From NCBI RefSeq assembly GCF_004297105.1, contig NZ_SCVE01000012.1, forward strand, positions 62,001-126,000: a DNA stretch of 64,000 bases, given 5' to 3'. This DNA comes from Herbiconiux sp. GTDB lineage: Bacteria; Actinomycetota; Actinomycetes; Actinomycetales; Microbacteriaceae. The notes beneath the pieces are model-generated. The model ran no database searches, was not told where the DNA came from, and was given only the letters and a program-made list of their open reading frames with translations. Shown here in pieces: positions 1 to 7,940 of this stretch. The translations under genes were made by a program, and so were the position numbers. Numbering within the stretch: the first letter of the stretch is position 1; each line of letters starts with the position of its first letter.

Positions 1-524
1 ATGGTGCGGCGGGTGAGCGAATTCTCGACCGGCGCTTCGACGACGTCGCCGATGCGCTGCCAGAACTCGATCTGGACGGCCGACTCGGCGCCGTAGCGCA
101 GGCGGCCGATCGGCTCGATGCGCGGCCGGAAGAGCCGCATCACGCGCGCCTTCGGGTCGCGTGCCAGCTTGCCGTCGGCCACGAGGAGGGCAGGGGCACC
201 GGGCGCCTTCGAGTAGAAGGGCTCGCCGGCCATGCTCTCGATGAGGGCGCTCTTCGCCCGCTTGCGGTCGTTCCAGCGCACGGCCAGCACGGGTCGCTCG
301 TCGTTGCCCCGCACCAGCATGAAGGGCACGTGCGCCGCATCGAGGGCGTCGGCGATGAAGAAGAGGTCTTCGATCATCGATTCACGCGGAGTCGCGTGGC
401 CGTTGAGAAGGGTCAGCTGGCCTTTGCGCAGAACGAGGTCGTGGCGGTCGAGACCGATCGGATGCGACGTCGCGACTCGCAGGACTGATTCGAGGTGGGG
501 GGCTCCGGATACATCATCGGTCAA
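1..524 (-). CDS. Stealth-family (polysaccharide phosphotransferase-like) protein, N-terminal part
   Basis: The gene reads leftwards and runs off the window, so only about 174 N-terminal residues are present. The start is taken as TTG at 524 because a perfect AGGAGG lies 5 nt before it; the nearby ATGs are out of frame. Residues include RKGQLTLLNGHATPRESMIE, FMLVRGNDERP and RLFRPRIEP...LRYGAE, followed by PVENSLTRR. This order resembles the region preceding the catalytic Stealth CR1 domain in actinobacterial Stealth proteins, which transfer sugar-phosphates in capsule or exopolysaccharide synthesis. The CR1-CR4 catalytic regions lie outside the window, so the assignment rests on recalled family resemblance. 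Confidence 0.55.
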   Translation of the reverse strand, partial: MTDDVSGAPHLESVLRVATSHPIGLDRHDLVLRKGQLTLLNGHATPRESMIEDLFFIADALDAAHVPFMLVRGNDERPVLAVRWNDRKRAKSALIESMAGEPFYSKAPGAPALLVADGKLARDPKARVMRLFRPRIEPIGRLRYGAESAVQIEFWQRIGDVVEAPVENSLTRRT

Positions 525-632
525 AGTCGCCTCCTAGGCTCGGGTTCGGTGGATCTCCTGCCGTCGTCGCCAGTCGATTCACCTTACGCCCGCATTCGCC
601 TGTCGCAGGACGCTGTTCTCGCAGGGCGCAGT

Positions 633-1049
633 TCAGATCGCGCGCATCCGGTTGTTGCGGGCATCGTGGGTGAGTTCGGCGAGGCCGAGGTGTTCGAGCA
701 GCGGCGGCAGGTACATGCCGAATCGGCCACGGTATCCCTTGCGCACGCCGTACCAGCCGCCGGCCGGGTTGTCGTCGGCACGACCCCACGCCTCAACGGT
801 TCCGGATGCGGCGGGCTTCTGCTCATCGGCGGCGCCGAGTGCCACCCACCCGTCGTCTCCGTTGTCTTTCTGCGACAGCAGCCAGGCATGGAGGTCGTCG
901 ACCGCGGTGGCGAGGTAGCTCAACTTCGTCGAGCCCACCTGGCACACGAGGAGGGCGGGGTCGGCATCCTCGTCGCGATGCATCGTGTAGCTCGAGGTAC
1001 CGGGAGCCGTGGTGAGCTGCCAGGGGTCGTCTTTCGTTCCAGCGGTCAT
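633..1049 (-). CDS. Conserved hypothetical protein (DUF-type)
   Basis: A 138-residue soluble protein of unknown function. It contains WVALGAADEQKPAASGTVEAW and GGWYGVRKGYRGRFGMYLPP, a composition familiar from small uncharacterised actinobacterial proteins. ATG at 1049 is chosen because it lies 7 nt after the stop of the acyl-CoA dehydrogenase gene, with GGAGG inside that gene's last codons, so translation is probably coupled. A longer in-frame ATG at 1085 would overlap the upstream gene and adds a poorly conserved-looking N terminus. No signal peptide or membrane segment is seen. The shared transcript says only that it is co-expressed with the dehydrogenase. Confidence 0.75.
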   Translation of the reverse strand: MTAGTKDDPWQLTTAPGTSSYTMHRDEDADPALLVCQVGSTKLSYLATAVDDLHAWLLSQKDNGDDGWVALGAADEQKPAASGTVEAWGRADDNPAGGWYGVRKGYRGRFGMYLPPLLEHLGLAELTHDARNNRMRAI

Positions 1050-1056
1050 GCGCTCA

Positions 1057-2241
1057 TCATCCTCCGGCAGGTGCCGCGGTGTCACGCCCCGCGATCTCCC
1101 GGCCCACGATCTCGCGCATGATCTCGTTGCTGCCGCCGTAGATGCGGTGCACCCGCGCCTCCGTGTAGGCGCGCGCCACCGGGTACTCGTTCATGTAGCC
1201 GTAGCCGCCGTGCAGTTGCAGGCACTCGTCGAGCACCTCACCCTCGCGCTCGGAGGCCCACAACTTCACCTTGGCGGCATCCTCCGGGGTCAGCGCCTCC
1301 TTCGAATAGGCCACGATCGCACGATCGAGGTAGGCCCAGAGGGCGTCGATGGTGGCGGCCATCTCCGCCAGCCGGAAGCGGGTGTTCTGGTGATCGATCA
1401 CCCGCTTGCCGAAGGTGCGGCGGTCTTTCGTGTAGGCCACCGTCCAGTCGAAGCCGGCCTGGGCTGCCGCCGCGCCCGCGGCACCGATCGACAGGCGCTC
1501 GAGCGGGAGGTTCTTCATGAGCTGAACGAAGCCGGCACCTGCCTCCCCGCCGATGAGGTTCTCGTCGGGCACGAAGACGTCGGTGAAGGTGAGCTCTGCC
1601 GTGTCGTGGCCGTGGTAGCCGAGCTTGTCGAGCACGCGGCTGTGCTCGAAGCCCTCCATGCCGTCTTCGATCAGCACGAGGCTGAACGCATCCGGGCGGT
1701 TCCCCTCACCGGTCTTCACGAAGGTCACGAGGAGGTCGGCGGTGCGGCCGCTCGAGATGAAGATCTTCGAGCCGTTCACGCGGTAGCCGCCGTCGACCTT
1801 CGTCGCAGTGGTGCGGATGCTGCGCAGGTCGCTGCCCGCATCCGGCTCCGTCATCGCCAGCGCGCCGAGCACCTCCCCCGTCGCCATGCGGGGCAGCCAC
1901 TTCTCCTGCTGGGCGGGCGTGCCCATGCGAGCGATGTAGGGCACGGCGAGATCGTCGTGGATGGAGAAGGCCTCGGCCAGCGAACCCGATCCGGCGGCGA
2001 TGACCTCCTCGGTCACGATCATGCGGAACCGGAAGTCCTGCAGCATCCCACCGCCCCCGAATTCCTCCGGCACGGAGAGGCCGATGATGCCGAGCTCGGC
2101 GGCCGACTGCATCGTCGCGCGGTCGATCTCGCCCTCACGATCCCAGCGCTGCCGCGACTCGGCGGTGACGTGCCGGGCGGTCCAGTCGCGCACGAGTTCA
2201 CGGAAGGCATTGTGGTCATCGTCATAGATGTCTCGTTGCAT
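1057..2241 (-). CDS. Acyl-CoA dehydrogenase family protein
   Basis: An FAD-dependent dehydrogenase forming the alpha-beta double bond of an acyl-CoA, as in fatty-acid or branched-chain acid oxidation. From ATG 2241 it has 394 residues, the usual family length. Visible are the N-terminal helical domain (FRELVRDWTARHV), the middle-domain signature ALAMTEPDAGSD, and the C-terminal LHGGYGYMNEYPVAR and RIYGGSNEIMREIVGR. An in-frame ATG at 2322 would add 27 atypical residues and run through the shared promoter region, so 2241 is preferred although its Shine-Dalgarno is weak. It is divergent from the putative oxygenase at 2366. The natural acyl chain cannot be read from sequence. Confidence 0.92.
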   Translation of the reverse strand: MQRDIYDDDHNAFRELVRDWTARHVTAESRQRWDREGEIDRATMQSAAELGIIGLSVPEEFGGGGMLQDFRFRMIVTEEVIAAGSGSLAEAFSIHDDLAVPYIARMGTPAQQEKWLPRMATGEVLGALAMTEPDAGSDLRSIRTTATKVDGGYRVNGSKIFISSGRTADLLVTFVKTGEGNRPDAFSLVLIEDGMEGFEHSRVLDKLGYHGHDTAELTFTDVFVPDENLIGGEAGAGFVQLMKNLPLERLSIGAAGAAAAQAGFDWTVAYTKDRRTFGKRVIDHQNTRFRLAEMAATIDALWAYLDRAIVAYSKEALTPEDAAKVKLWASEREGEVLDECLQLHGGYGYMNEYPVARAYTEARVHRIYGGSNEIMREIVGREIAGRDTAAPAGG

Positions 2242-2299
2242 GTCGTCATCATGCTCTCGCAACCTTCCGTCGTCCAGGGTGACTGCGGGATCGCGGATG

Positions 2300-2313
2300 T
2301 TAGCCTTGCCTAA
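2300..2313. promoter_or_regulatory. Candidate DtxR/IdeR iron box
   Basis: The sequence TTAGCCTTGCCTAA ends in inverted TTAG/CTAA halves. Its complement, TTAGGCAAGGCTAAC, matches much of the actinobacterial iron-box consensus TTAGGTTAGGCTAACCTAA on one side. It sits in the 124-bp gap between two divergent genes, 52 bp before the ATG at 2366. Binding is inferred; the second half-site is degenerate. Confidence 0.5.
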
Positions 2314-2365
2314 GTCGGGCATGTTGAAACGTGCTGGTCCTCTTACCGAAAGGGTTCATTTCACG

Positions 2366-3151
2366 ATGAGCTACATCCGATCACGAGCATTCGAGAAAGA
2401 CGGCTATGTCGTTCTCGATCCCTACGACCAGTCGGCCGATCCGAAGGAATGGCTCGACCTGGAGTACGTCGACTGGAAGTCATCGGGAGAGACCCGCTTC
2501 GCGCCGCTCGCCAGCGCCTCGGGCGACATGGACTGCAACGGCTTCTGGAACCACACGCCTCCCCGCACCGACAAAGACGGTGTCTGGGTCGAGGCGAATG
2601 TGGCCAAGGCCCCCATCCTCAAGGCCCGTGCCGAGGAGCCCGGTGCCAACATCGGCCGCTGCCGCGTGATCGAGCTGCAGCCGAACGACTACGCCACCGC
2701 GCTCTACAACCTGCACCAGGACGACAACAACCGCCTGAACCCCGACGGCACCGGCTGGATCGTGCGCGGCTACTTCAATCTCTCCGACGACAAGGACTCC
2801 GTGCTCATCCTGCGCGAAGACCGTTTCGACCCCGACACCGAGGTGCGCATCGCGCTGCCCGCGGGCGCACAGCTCATCATCGACACCCAGCGCTTCTGGC
2901 ACGCGGTCTGGCACCAGGGCACGGAACCGCGCTACTGCCTCATCACGTCGTGGGAGTCGGGCCCCGAGCTCGACGCCTACATCGAGAAGTACCACGGCAC
3001 ATCCGGTTACCCCACCACGCCGCTCGACCCGGCCTTCGTGGAGAAGGCCCAGACGGAGGTGCGCCGCCGCCTCGCGGAGCGCGCCGCCACCCTCTCGGCC
3101 AAGGGCCGCGCGAGCTACCCGGCCTACGACGACGAGGACTCCGACGACTAA
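2366..3151 (+). CDS. Putative Fe(II)/2-oxoglutarate oxygenase-like protein
   Basis: A 261-residue protein I do not recognise as a named family. The spacing of metal-ligand candidates looks like a double-stranded beta-helix dioxygenase: H117-x-D119 in LHQDDNN, H179 in TQRFWHAVWH, and R189 exactly ten residues after H179, where 2-oxoglutarate-binding arginines usually lie. The order ALYNLHQDD...GYFNLSDD...LPAGAQLIIDTQRFWHAVWH also fits phytanoyl-CoA-dioxygenase-like proteins. The C terminus is charged (YDDEDSDD). ATG at 2366 is used because the upstream open frame has no ribosome site and overlaps the divergent gene. The upstream iron-box-like site would fit iron-linked expression. Enzyme activity is inference. 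Confidence 0.6.
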   Translation: MSYIRSRAFEKDGYVVLDPYDQSADPKEWLDLEYVDWKSSGETRFAPLASASGDMDCNGFWNHTPPRTDKDGVWVEANVAKAPILKARAEEPGANIGRCRVIELQPNDYATALYNLHQDDNNRLNPDGTGWIVRGYFNLSDDKDSVLILREDRFDPDTEVRIALPAGAQLIIDTQRFWHAVWHQGTEPRYCLITSWESGPELDAYIEKYHGTSGYPTTPLDPAFVEKAQTEVRRRLAERAATLSAKGRASYPAYDDEDSDD

Positions 3152-3201
3152 CCCCTGACCGCTTCCCTGGGGAGACGGCCGCGGATGTCCGGGGTCGGCT
3201 C

Positions 3202-3207
3202 TAGGGT
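3202..3207 (+). promoter_or_regulatory. Leaderless -10 box of radA
   Basis: TAGGGT lies 7 nt before the ATG at 3215, the spacing that places transcription start on the start codon. The same bases could act as a weak AGGG ribosome site if transcription begins further upstream. Confidence 0.5.
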
Positions 3208-3214
3208 GATGCTC

Positions 3215-4537
3215 ATGGCCACGAAATCGCAGAGCGCATACCGCTGCACCGAGTGCGGGTGGCAGACGGCCAAGTGGGTGGGCCGCTGCAGCGAGTGCCA
3301 GTCGTGGGGCACCGTGGTGTCGGCGGCCGAGAACGAGGGCATCACGCGGGCCGTGCGCGCCACGGTGCTCGGCGCCGAGCGCATCGCGCGGCCCATCACC
3401 GAGATCTCCTCCGACGTCGCCTCGCACTGGGCCACGGGCATCGGCGAGTTCGACCGGGTGCTCGGCGGCGGGCTCGTGCCCGGCGCCGCCATCCTGCTCT
3501 CCGGTGAACCCGGCGTGGGCAAGTCGACGCTGCTGCTCGAAGTGGCGGCCAAAGCGGCCGAAGAGCACCTGCGGGTGCTCTACGTCTCGGCCGAGGAGTC
3601 GGTGTCGCAGGTGAAGCTGCGCGCCGAGCGCACCCACTCCCTCTCACCCACGCTCATGCTGGCGGCCGAGACCGATCTGGCCACGGTGCTCGGGCAGATC
3701 GACGCGGTGCAGCCGCACCTCGTCATCGTCGACTCGGTGCAGACGGTGTCGTCAGCGTCGCTCGAGAGTGCGGCCGGGTCGCCGACGCAGGTGCGGGAGG
3801 TGGCATCCTCGCTCATCCGCGTGGCGAAGGAGCGATCGCTGCCCGTGCTGCTCGTGGGGCACGTCACGAAAGACGGGTCGATCGCGGGGCCACGGGTGCT
3901 CGAGCACCTCGTCGACGTGGTGTGCCAGTTCGAGGGCGACCGGCAGACCTCGTTGCGCTTCGTGCGGGCGCTCAAGAACCGCTTCGGGCCCACCGACGAG
4001 GTGGGCTGCTTCGAGATGACCTCCGACGGCATCGCCGAGGTGCCCGACCCGAGCGGGCTGTTCCTCTCACGCGGGTCGGATGCCGTCTCCGGCACCTGCG
4101 TCACCGTCGCGCTCGAGGGGCGGCGGGCCCTTCCGGTGGAGGTGCAGGCGCTCGTGGTGTCGACGCCGTCGCCGAATCCGCGGCGGGTCACGAACGGGGT
4201 CGACTCGTCGCGGGTGGCGATGATCCTCGCCGTTCTCGAGCGGCGTGCGCGCATCCCGCTGAGCGACAAAGATGTCTACGTGTCGACGGTCGGCGGCGTG
4301 AAGCTCACGGAGCCGGCGGCCGATCTGGCCATCGCTCTCGCGCTCGCATCCGCGTCGAACGACAAGCCGCTGGCGCACGATCTGGCGGCGTTCGGTGAGA
4401 TCAGCCTCGCGGGCGAGATCCGCCCGGTGTCGTCGAGCCGCATCCGGGCCTCCGAGGCCAAGCGGCTGGGCTTCGGCACCATCATCGACGACGACGTGCG
4501 CCAACTCACCCGCGCCCTGGGCCGCGCCTTCGGCTGA
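3215..4537 (+). CDS. radA: DNA repair protein RadA
   Basis: A RecA-like branch-migration ATPase that processes recombination intermediates. Its 440 residues follow the family order: an N-terminal C4 zinc finger (CTEC...CSEC, residues 11-28), Walker A SGEPGVGKST (about 96-105), the RadA-specific ALKNRFGPTDEVG motif, and a C-terminal Lon-protease-like domain. ATG 3215 is chosen over upstream in-frame ATGs (3185, 3209) because homologous proteins begin just before the zinc finger. It is monocistronic, bounded by the convergent esterase gene. It is complete, with all expected motifs. Confidence 0.97.
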   Translation: MATKSQSAYRCTECGWQTAKWVGRCSECQSWGTVVSAAENEGITRAVRATVLGAERIARPITEISSDVASHWATGIGEFDRVLGGGLVPGAAILLSGEPGVGKSTLLLEVAAKAAEEHLRVLYVSAEESVSQVKLRAERTHSLSPTLMLAAETDLATVLGQIDAVQPHLVIVDSVQTVSSASLESAAGSPTQVREVASSLIRVAKERSLPVLLVGHVTKDGSIAGPRVLEHLVDVVCQFEGDRQTSLRFVRALKNRFGPTDEVGCFEMTSDGIAEVPDPSGLFLSRGSDAVSGTCVTVALEGRRALPVEVQALVVSTPSPNPRRVTNGVDSSRVAMILAVLERRARIPLSDKDVYVSTVGGVKLTEPAADLAIALALASASNDKPLAHDLAAFGEISLAGEIRPVSSSRIRASEAKRLGFGTIIDDDVRQLTRALGRAFG

Positions 4538-4564
4538 CCTGCGTCCCCGTCCCCGTCCCTCTCC

Positions 4565-4641
4565 GCGAACGACGGGGATTCAACCCGAATCCAGCGAACG
4601 ACGGAGCTTCGGCCCGTATCGCCCGGCACAGTCCGTCGTTT
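4565..4641. repeat. Inverted/direct repeats between convergent genes
   Basis: GCGAACGACGG occurs twice (4565-4575 and 4593-4603). The second copy's AACGACGGA pairs with TCCGTCGTT near 4632-4640 across a 26-nt loop. GGATTC...GAATCC forms a further small stem inside. It lies between the stops of radA and the esterase gene, so a bidirectional terminator is likely, although no U-tract is present. Confidence 0.5.
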
Positions 4642-4675
4642 CCCACCCCTCATCACCCCGTGGACAGCCGGAGCG

Positions 4676-6226
4676 TCAGACGTGGGGCACGAACTCCTGC
4701 CAGGCAAGGCGCTTCGAGGCGCGGGGGTCGGATTCGACACGGTCGGTCTCGTCGAAGATGAGGGTGAGGCGCTCGGTCTCGTCGTAGCGCGGCCACACCG
4801 ATTCGTCGACGCTGCCGTCGCGGGCGAAGGCGAGCCAGAAGGCGCGCATCCGCTTGCCTGCCGCCGTGAAGGTGCGGCGGCCACCGAGGATCGTCATCGT
4901 GCGGCCGAACCAGCCGTCCATCCGGTCGAAGATGGCGTAGAGGTCGAGGCCGTGGGTGGCATCGAATCCCGCGAGGTGCACGAGGCGCGGCGCGATGTCG
5001 AAGCGGTAGAAGTGCACGGGCATGAAGCGGGAGTGTCGTTCGGCCACCTTCACGGTGGGGTACCAGAACGCGTAGTCGCCGCCGAAATCGGCCGCGGGGC
5101 GCTTCGCGGGCAGCTCGGGATACTCCGCCTTGATGGCCTTGCGCGGCTTCTTCTTGGTGCGGCCGAAGATGGCGCGGATGCGCTTCGGCGTCGTGGCGAG
5201 GATGTCGAGCCGCCCGGTGAACAGCGATCCCTCCCGGTCGTTCGTGCCGATGATCAGCGGCGCCCGAGCCACCCGTCCCTCCTTGAAGGCATCGAGGGGT
5301 CGTTCGGGCAGGAAGTCTCCGTCGATCACCGGTGACATCACGATGGTGCCCGGATGCGCATCCGGGGTTCTGAGGGTCAGGGTCACGGCGGCGTCGATCA
5401 GTTCGACGGCAGCGGCATCGACCAGGATCTGGCCCGCCGTGTCGTCGGAGGTGTTCTCCACGCCGTCGGTGTCGATGTTCTCCGCGAGCAGCTCCACGAA
5501 CTCGTCGGCCCAGACGGCTGCCATCTCGGGCAGGTAGACGGCGTTCGGGGGCGCACTCTGGGCGATGGCCCGGGCGAACAGACCGTGAGCGGCGGGCACG
5601 GCCATGAGCGTGGTGACGGCGTTGCCACCGGCCGATTCGCCGAAGAGGGTGACGTTCGCGGGGTCGCCGCCGAATGCGGCGATGTTGTCACGCACCCAGG
5701 CGAGCGCGGCCACCTGGTCGCGAAGGCCCAGGTTCGACTCGATCGGGCGCTCGGGCGTGGAGTAGCGGGTGAAGTCGAGGTAGCCGAGGGCCCCCAGCCG
5801 GTAGTTGAAGCTCACGTAGATCACGCCGCCCTCCCGCACGAGCGTCTCGCCGTTCTTCGGGTACTCGGCCGACGAGCCGACGCTGTAGGCGCCGCCGTGG
5901 ATGAACACCATGACGGGAAGGCCGTCGGTGTCGGATGCGGGCCGGATCACGTTGATCGTGAGACAGTCCTCGTCCATGGGCGTCGAGCGGGAAGCCCCGA
6001 TGAAGTTGCCGTTGCGCGACTGCATCGAGACGGGGCCGAACTCGCTCGCGTCGCGCACGCCGGCCCACGGCACCACCGGGCGAGGCGCCCGGAAGCGGAG
6101 CGAGCCCACGGGCGGCGCGGCATAGGGGATTCCGCGCCACGTGTGCAGGCCCCGGCGCGTGACGCCTCGCACGAGGCCACCGGTCACGGCGATCTCGAGA
6201 GCATCCGTTCGTGTTCGCAGAGCCAC
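4676..6226 (-). CDS. Carboxylesterase/lipase family protein (type B)
   Basis: An alpha/beta-hydrolase of the para-nitrobenzyl-esterase type, 516 residues, about the family's usual length. It shows the N-terminal RGIPYAAPPVGSLRF signature, the oxyanion hole HGGAYSVGS (from H110), and the nucleophile elbow GESAGG with Ser198. Likely triad partners are the Glu in NDREGSLF and the His in DATHGLDLY. There is no signal peptide, so it is probably cytoplasmic. The ester substrate cannot be inferred. It is convergent with radA and lies downstream of the rtcB terminator hairpin on the same strand, so it is probably transcribed alone. Confidence 0.92.
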   Translation of the reverse strand: MALRTRTDALEIAVTGGLVRGVTRRGLHTWRGIPYAAPPVGSLRFRAPRPVVPWAGVRDASEFGPVSMQSRNGNFIGASRSTPMDEDCLTINVIRPASDTDGLPVMVFIHGGAYSVGSSAEYPKNGETLVREGGVIYVSFNYRLGALGYLDFTRYSTPERPIESNLGLRDQVAALAWVRDNIAAFGGDPANVTLFGESAGGNAVTTLMAVPAAHGLFARAIAQSAPPNAVYLPEMAAVWADEFVELLAENIDTDGVENTSDDTAGQILVDAAAVELIDAAVTLTLRTPDAHPGTIVMSPVIDGDFLPERPLDAFKEGRVARAPLIIGTNDREGSLFTGRLDILATTPKRIRAIFGRTKKKPRKAIKAEYPELPAKRPAADFGGDYAFWYPTVKVAERHSRFMPVHFYRFDIAPRLVHLAGFDATHGLDLYAIFDRMDGWFGRTMTILGGRRTFTAAGKRMRAFWLAFARDGSVDESVWPRYDETERLTLIFDETDRVESDPRASKRLAWQEFVPHV

Positions 6227-6257
6227 GTGCCGAATCGTAGCCCCGCCGGATGAACAT

Positions 6258-6309
6258 CAGGAGGGCTTGCGCTCGAGGCGCGAGTGCGCCGCGGGCGCAA
6301 GCCCTCCTG
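6258..6309 (-). terminator. Nested hairpin terminator downstream of rtcB
   Basis: A perfect 15-bp outer stem (6258-6272 with 6295-6309) encloses an inner stem GGCGC-gagt-GCGCC (6277-6290). It begins 14 bp beyond the rtcB stop. No T-run follows, so termination would rest on the stem strength. Confidence 0.6.
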
Positions 6310-6322
6310 GTGCGGGGTGACC

Positions 6323-7510
6323 TCAGTCGCCTTTCACGTTCACGATCTGCCGGAGTGTGTGCCGTACCTCCACGAGGTCGGCGGCATCCGCCATCACCTG
6401 GTCGATGGGCTTGTAGGCCTGCGGGATCTCGTCGAGGAACGCATCGGTGGCCCGCCACTCGATGCCCGCCATCGCCTCGTCGAGCTGCTGGCGCGTGAAG
6501 GTGCGGCGCGCCGCCGACCGCGAGTACTCGCGGCCCGCCCCGTGGGGCGACGAGTTCAACGACAGTCGGTTGCCCTTGCCCGTCACCACGTACGACGCGG
6601 TGCCCATCGACCCCGGGATGAGGCCCGGCAGGCCCGCGCTCGCATCGATCGCGCCCTTGCGGGAGAGCCACACGTCTTTGCCGTAGTGGTGCTCCTTCTC
6701 GGTGTAGTTGTGGTGGCAGTTCACGCGCTCGGCCTCGACCACGGGCCGGCCCACCCAGGCCTCGACCTCGGCGACCACGCGATCCATCATCTCCTCGCGG
6801 TTGAGGAAGGCGAAGCGCTGGGCCCAGCGCAGTTCGGCGATGTAGCGGTCGAACTCCACGGTGCCCTCGACGAGGTAGGCGAGGTCGCGGTCGGGCAGCA
6901 CGATCCAGTTGCGCGCGTCGTACTCCTGGGCGGCCTGGATGTGGGCGCCCGCGATGCGGTTGCCCACACCGCGCGAGCCGGAGTGCAGGAACAGCCACAC
7001 CCGCTCGTCTTCGTCGAGGCTCACCTCGATGAAGTGGTTGCCCGAGCCGAGCGTTCCGAGCTGCAGCCGCCAGTTGGCCGCGTAGTCGGCGGGGTCGAAC
7101 CGGTGCGCGGGTGCGCCTTCGGCTCCGGATGCGGCCAGCTCCTCGAGTTCGGCGATGCGCGGCGCGGCCGTCGCGGTGATCTCGGTGTTGTACACCCCGG
7201 CCGACAGCGGAACGGCGCGCTCGATCGCCTCACGGAGGGGCTGCCGGTCGCTCGGCAGGTCGTCGGCGGTGAAGCCGGTACGAACGGCGATCATGCCGCA
7301 TCCGATGTCCACACCCACGGCGGCCGGGATGATGGCACCGAGCGTGGGGATGACCGAGCCGACGGTGGCCCCCTTGCCGAGGTGCGCATCCGGCATCAGG
7401 GCGATGTGCGGGTGGATGAAGGGCATCCGGGATGCCGTCACCGCCTGCGCCTCGGTCTCGTCATCGAGGATCGATGCCCAACTGAAGAGTGTCTTGCTGA
7501 TGCGCCTCAT
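6323..7510 (-). CDS. rtcB: RtcB family RNA-splicing ligase
   Basis: A GTP- and manganese-dependent ligase joining 2',3'-cyclic-phosphate RNA ends to 5'-OH ends in RNA repair. It has 395 residues, the short bacterial form. Metal-binding and guanylation motifs are all present: VDIGCGM with Asp68 and Cys71, GNHFIEV, HSGSRGVGN, NCHHNY, GSMGTASYVV, and SPHGAGR carrying the histidine that is guanylylated. No archease or rtcA/rtcR homologue is adjacent, so its regulation is not visible here. A strong hairpin follows the stop. Confidence 0.95.
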   Translation of the reverse strand: MRRISKTLFSWASILDDETEAQAVTASRMPFIHPHIALMPDAHLGKGATVGSVIPTLGAIIPAAVGVDIGCGMIAVRTGFTADDLPSDRQPLREAIERAVPLSAGVYNTEITATAAPRIAELEELAASGAEGAPAHRFDPADYAANWRLQLGTLGSGNHFIEVSLDEDERVWLFLHSGSRGVGNRIAGAHIQAAQEYDARNWIVLPDRDLAYLVEGTVEFDRYIAELRWAQRFAFLNREEMMDRVVAEVEAWVGRPVVEAERVNCHHNYTEKEHHYGKDVWLSRKGAIDASAGLPGLIPGSMGTASYVVTGKGNRLSLNSSPHGAGREYSRSAARRTFTRQQLDEAMAGIEWRATDAFLDEIPQAYKPIDQVMADAADLVEVRHTLRQIVNVKGD

Positions 7511-7601
7511 GTCCGCTTCCCTGTTCGCCCTGCTGTGAGCGAAACGTTCCAGAATACGGATGCGCGGCGGCCTCGTCCAGCACTATTTTCAGGAGGCACA
7601 C

Positions 7602-7646
7602 GAAAGCCCCTGCGGCCTTCTCCGAAGGAGAAGTCGCAGGGGCTTC
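7602..7646 (-). terminator. Rho-independent-like terminator
   Basis: Read leftwards, GAAGCCCCTGCG...CGCAGGGGCTTTC forms a long stem with one bulge and a TTCG-type loop, followed by TTTCGTG. It starts just after the stop of the 50-residue protein gene. Confidence 0.75.
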
Positions 7647-7656
7647 GGCCAGGTCG

Positions 7657-7809
7657 CTACTCCGCGGCTTCGTCGCCGTCTTCCTCTTCCTGGTTGAAGT
7701 GCGAGCCGTCGGGGTCGTGGCCGACCGCGATGCCGGTGTCGGAGTTGGGGATCGTGCCGTCTTTGCCGAGGTTCGGGCCGTCGGTTCCGGGCTGGTCAAC
7801 GTCGCTCAT
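7657..7809 (-). CDS. Small acidic hypothetical protein (50 aa)
   Basis: A 50-residue frame from ATG 7809 to TAG 7657. AAGGAG lies 6 nt before the start and a strong terminator hairpin follows, so it looks like a complete single-gene unit. The protein is rich in Asp, Glu and Gly, has no hydrophobic segment, and contains NSDTGIAVGHDPDGSHFNQEEE. The segment IGHDPDG-like is familiar from small Microbacteriaceae proteins of unknown role. Function cannot be assigned. Its reality rests on the ribosome site, codon choice and terminator. Confidence 0.7.
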   Translation of the reverse strand: MSDVDQPGTDGPNLGKDGTIPNSDTGIAVGHDPDGSHFNQEEEDGDEAAE

Positions 7810-7927
7810 CGGTGCTCCTTGCTGTCGTTGCGCTCACCCTACGTCGATCGGCCCCGGCGGAGAACAGACCACCAGCACACTGCAAGCCGATGTCGAGGAG
7901 GTCACCCGCCGATCCCGTACCGGCCGT

Positions 7928-7933
7928 TAGGCT
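7928..7933 (+). promoter_or_regulatory. Leaderless -10 box
   Basis: TAGGCT ends 7 nt before ATG 7941, predicting a transcript that begins at the start codon; no ribosome site is present. Confidence 0.5.
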
Positions 7934-7940
7934 CACCACC

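Noticed and set aside
1009..2313. A 434-codon plus-strand frame opposite the acyl-CoA dehydrogenase
   Set aside because: The His/Val/Leu/Gly-rich, motif-free product is typical antisense noise; the minus-strand gene has all family motifs.
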